Part shown: in pieces, positions 62,601 through 64,000 of the stretch | Numbering within the stretch: position 1 is the stretch's first letter | Layout: each line of letters begins with the position of its first letter | Origin: Tatumella morbirosei | GTDB lineage: Bacteria > Pseudomonadota > Gammaproteobacteria > Enterobacterales > Enterobacteriaceae | DNA: 64,000 bases | Reading direction: 5' to 3' | Assembly (NCBI RefSeq): GCF_000757425.2 | Contig: NZ_JPKR02000001.1 | Location: forward strand, 185,268-249,267 | The notes under the pieces: model-generated | What the model was told of the DNA's origin: nothing | Database searches by the model: none | The model's input: the letters and a program-made list of their open reading frames with translations, nothing else | Program-made: the position numbers and the translations under genes

Positions 62601-64000
62601 ACACCGCTAAGGGTTTCACTGTGGCTTCCGGTGGCGATGGTGCCGGTACCACTCAGGCTGACCGTATTTTCCAGGCTCAGATCTGAAGCACCGAAGCCCA
62701 GAGTGGTGCCATCCGCCATTGCCAGGTTGCCGGTTCCCAGCCCACTGTTATTGCTGACGTCAATTTCACCGGCAGACAGGGTGGTACCGCCACTGTAAGT
62801 ATTGTCACCACTCAGGACCAGGGTACCGCTGCCGGTTTTCGCCAGTACACCTTTACCGGAAATCACTCCGGAGAGGGTTTCGCTGTGGCTGCCAGTGGCA
62901 ATAGTGCCGGTGCCGTTCAGAGCTACCGTGTTCGCCAGATTCAGGTCAGTCGCGGTGAAGCCGAGGGTGGTGCCGTCAGCCATGGCCAGAGATCCACTGC
63001 CCAGAGCATTGCTATTGCCGACATCAATTTCACCGCCGGACAGTGAAGTACCGCCGGTATAGCGGTTGTCACTACTCAGGGTCAGGGTGCCACTGCCGGC
63101 TTTTGCCAGAGTACCTCCACCGGAAACCACACCGCTCAGTGTCTCGCTGTTGCTGCCGGTATTGACGGTAGCAGAGCCTCCGGACAGCAGTACGTTATTA
63201 GCCAGAGTCAGTTTATCCGCCACAAAGCCCAGTACAGTGTCTGCCGCCATGGAAAGCTGACTGCTGCCCAGTGCGTTATTACTGCCGGCGTCAATTTCAC
63301 CAGCCGACAGGGTAGTGCCGCCGCTGTAAGTATTGTCACCGTTCAGGACCAGAGTGCCGCTGCCGGTTTTCGTCAGGGTGCCATCACCGGAAATCACACC
63401 GGACAGGGTTTCGCTGTGGCTGCCGGTCGCGATGGTGCCGGTGCCGCTCAGAGCTACCGTGTTCGCCAGATTCAGATCACCGGTGGTAAAGCCGAGGGTG
63501 GTGCCGTCAGCCATGACCAGATATCCACTGCCCAGAGCATTGCTGTTGCCGACATCAATTTCACCGCCGGACAGCGAAGTACCGCCGCTGTAGCTGTTGT
63601 CACCATTCAGAGTCAGGGTGCCACTGCCAGTTTTGGCTATCTGTCCTGTACCGGAAATATCACCGGACAGGGTTTCGCTGTAGTCGCCGGTTGCAATTAC
63701 AGAATTCAGACCGCCCAGCGAGATATTATTGGCCAGTGTCAGATCCCCGGTGGTAAATCCGAGGGTAGTATCATCGGCCATTGCCAGAGATCCACTGCCC
63801 AGGGCATGATTGTTGCCGAGATCAATTTCACCGGCCGACAGGGTGGTACCGCCACTGTAAGTATTCTCACCGCTGAGGGTCAGGGTACCGCTGCCGGTTT
63901 TCGCCAGCCCGCCGTCACCTGAAATCACACCGGACAGTGTTTCGCTGTGGCTGCCGGTGGCGATGGTGCCGGTACCGCTCAGAGCCACTGCATTCGCCAG
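59627..64000 (-). CDS. Autotransporter with long PATR-repeat passenger (N-terminus outside window)
   Basis: The frame is open to base 64000, so the start lies beyond; at least 1457 residues are seen. The visible passenger begins with ten 88-89-residue units plus a worn eleventh, each built around autotransporter-associated beta-strand repeats (TLSGENTYSGGTTLSAGEID, LAMADGTTLGF, SETLSGVISG). Then a threonine-glycine linker (TGTDTGGN twice), an autochaperone-like part, and a C-terminal beta-barrel of about 280 residues ending YMF, as required for outer-membrane insertion. It is a type Va surface protein, probably an adhesin or aggregation factor. No protease motif was seen in the visible passenger. 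Repeat number may vary among strains. Confidence 0.92.
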   Translation of the reverse strand: MANAVALSGTGTIATGSHSETLSGVISGDGGLAKTGSGTLTLSGENTYSGGTTLSAGEIDLGNNHALGSGSLAMADDTTLGFTTGDLTLANNISLGGLNSVIATGDYSETLSGDISGTGQIAKTGSGTLTLNGDNSYSGGTSLSGGEIDVGNSNALGSGYLVMADGTTLGFTTGDLNLANTVALSGTGTIATGSHSETLSGVISGDGTLTKTGSGTLVLNGDNTYSGGTTLSAGEIDAGSNNALGSSQLSMAADTVLGFVADKLTLANNVLLSGGSATVNTGSNSETLSGVVSGGGTLAKAGSGTLTLSSDNRYTGGTSLSGGEIDVGNSNALGSGSLAMADGTTLGFTATDLNLANTVALNGTGTIATGSHSETLSGVISGKGVLAKTGSGTLVLSGDNTYSGGTTLSAGEIDVSNNSGLGTGNLAMADGTTLGFGASDLSLENTVSLSGTGTIATGSHSETLSGVISGKGVLAKTGSGTLTLSGENTYSGGTTLSTGEINVSNNSALGTGNLAMADGTTLGFTTGDLSLANNISLGGLKASIATGDYSETLSGDISGAGQMIKTGSGTLTLNGDNSYSGGTTLSGGEIDAGNSNALGSGSLAMADSTTLGFSAGDVNLANAVSLTGTGTGTLATGSHSETLSGVISGDGGLAKTGSGKLILSGDNTYSGGTELSAGEIDLANSSALGSGTLTMLKNTVLGFVTDKLQLANNILLNGVNTLFKTGSNTETLSGTVSGEGELAKNGSGTLILTGDNTYSGGTLLSEGEIDAGSNSALGSGQLSMANNTTLGFVANGLKLANNVALTGDSAIINTGSYSETLSGVISGDGELHKTGSGTLTLNGDSTYSGGTLVSAGRVNTATSDALGTGTISLADGTTLGFAADNLILANNIAFTGDQDPTIDTGAYTATLAGDISGAADLTKTGSGTLITTGANNTYSGATTVAEGTLQAGSAGTFSSASAYKVDSGATLDLNSYSQTVSSLSNSGLVSLSHSGSAGTTLTVNGDYTGDNGTLSLNTVLGDDDSLTDKLIITGAASGTTSVVVNNSNGSGAQTLEGIEVIETGSSTANAFVQNGRIVAGAYDYHLQQGNASGANTSDWYLTSTPSGHTGTDTGGNTGTDTGGNTGNEVHTYRPEAASYTANLAAANTMFSTTLHDRLGETQYTDALTGEKKVTSMWMRNLGSHNKFSMSDGQNKTSANRYVLQIGGDIAQWSASGLDRFHVGVMGGYGNQHSNSHNSLTGYDSKGDIHGYSAGLYGTWYQNDADKTGLYVDSWALYNWFDNDVQGQGLASESYKSKGFTASVESGYTFHAGSYESAYGMTNDFYIQPQVQLTWMGVKSKDHTESNGTLVQGTGNDNLQARVGTRFYLKGKSALDKNTQREFEPFVEANWIYNTQQYGTRMNGISDDSQGSRNIGEVKAGVEAKINNRLNLWTTVSQQVGGHGYSNTQGAVGLKYMF
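61186..64000. repeat. Tandem repeats of about 264-267 bp in the autotransporter gene
   Basis: Ten complete repeats of 88-89 codons and one degenerate end copy, continuing beyond the window. Neighbouring units differ by a few codons while alternate units share variants (HSETLSG versus DYSETLSG blocks), which suggests duplication of two-unit blocks. Confidence 0.9.

Noticed and set aside
63066..63922. Long open frames on the plus strand opposite the autotransporter repeats
   Set aside because: They repeat with the same 264-bp period as the passenger and are shadows of its biased codons; no ribosome sites.
61186..64000. CRISPR-like periodic repeats
   Set aside because: The period is about 265 bp and fully coding in frame with an autotransporter; there are no short repeats and spacers.

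Overview
The window comes from a member of the Enterobacterales. Many proteins closely follow E. coli counterparts (Ahr, HcxA/YbdH, FumA/B, LpxP, DdpX, DgoR/K/A/D). Two levansucrases of the Erwinia/Rahnella type and the many small sugar-acid operons point to the Erwiniaceae (Erwinia/Pantoea/Tatumella group). That placement is inference; no rRNA or tRNA gene lies here.

Layout. 1-7.3 kb is the 3' end of a contact-dependent inhibition (CDI) locus: the tail of a CdiA-type exoprotein, a small membrane immunity protein, an orphan VENN-started CdiA-CT module with a second related immunity protein, decayed CdiA-CT scraps, and a three-lipoprotein operon (CsgG-like, DUF4810, DUF799) lying between the scraps. 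7.7-10.4 kb is an MFS transporter plus 2-oxoacid reductase HcxA behind tandem MetJ boxes. 10.4-19.2 kb is aldehyde reductase ahr and an anaerobic dicarboxylate module: a DASS antiporter and class I fumarase, divergent from a soluble OYE/FMN_bind/FAD fumarate reductase and its flavin transferase ApbE, with a perfect FNR box between. 19.3-22.9 kb is a fructoselysine-type Amadori catabolic set without its own permease. 22.9-29.8 kb is a complete D-Ala-D-Ala operon (ddpXABCDF) with an RpiR-type regulator. 30-33 kb holds an SDR, a membrane metallophosphoesterase and a DsbA-like protein. 34-39.7 kb is an RND tripartite pump. 39.9-44.2 kb holds a CLC channel, lpxP, an AraC regulator, an FMN reductase and a tiny XapX protein. 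44.7-48.7 kb is a sugar-acid operon led by a DeoR-HTH/ribokinase fusion. 48.9-52.8 kb has two tandem levansucrases interleaved with phage genes (holin remnant, Ogr-type activator). 53.9-59.6 kb is the D-galactonate (dgo) operon with a frameshift in dgoD. 59.6-64 kb is the C-terminal part of a large repeat-rich autotransporter that runs off the window.

How they fit. Most of the window is accessory carbon-source and cell-surface gear. The antiporter, fumarase, fumarate reductase and ApbE form one fermentative route from malate/fumarate-type acids to succinate. The levansucrase block looks phage-associated: its two copies share an almost identical internal tract, as expected from gene conversion, and both have the same inverted repeat about 100 bp before the start codon. 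The signals most worth follow-up are the CDI module graveyard around the lipoprotein operon, the levansucrase dyads with the Ogr-like gene, and the MetJ-boxed MFS-HcxA pair.
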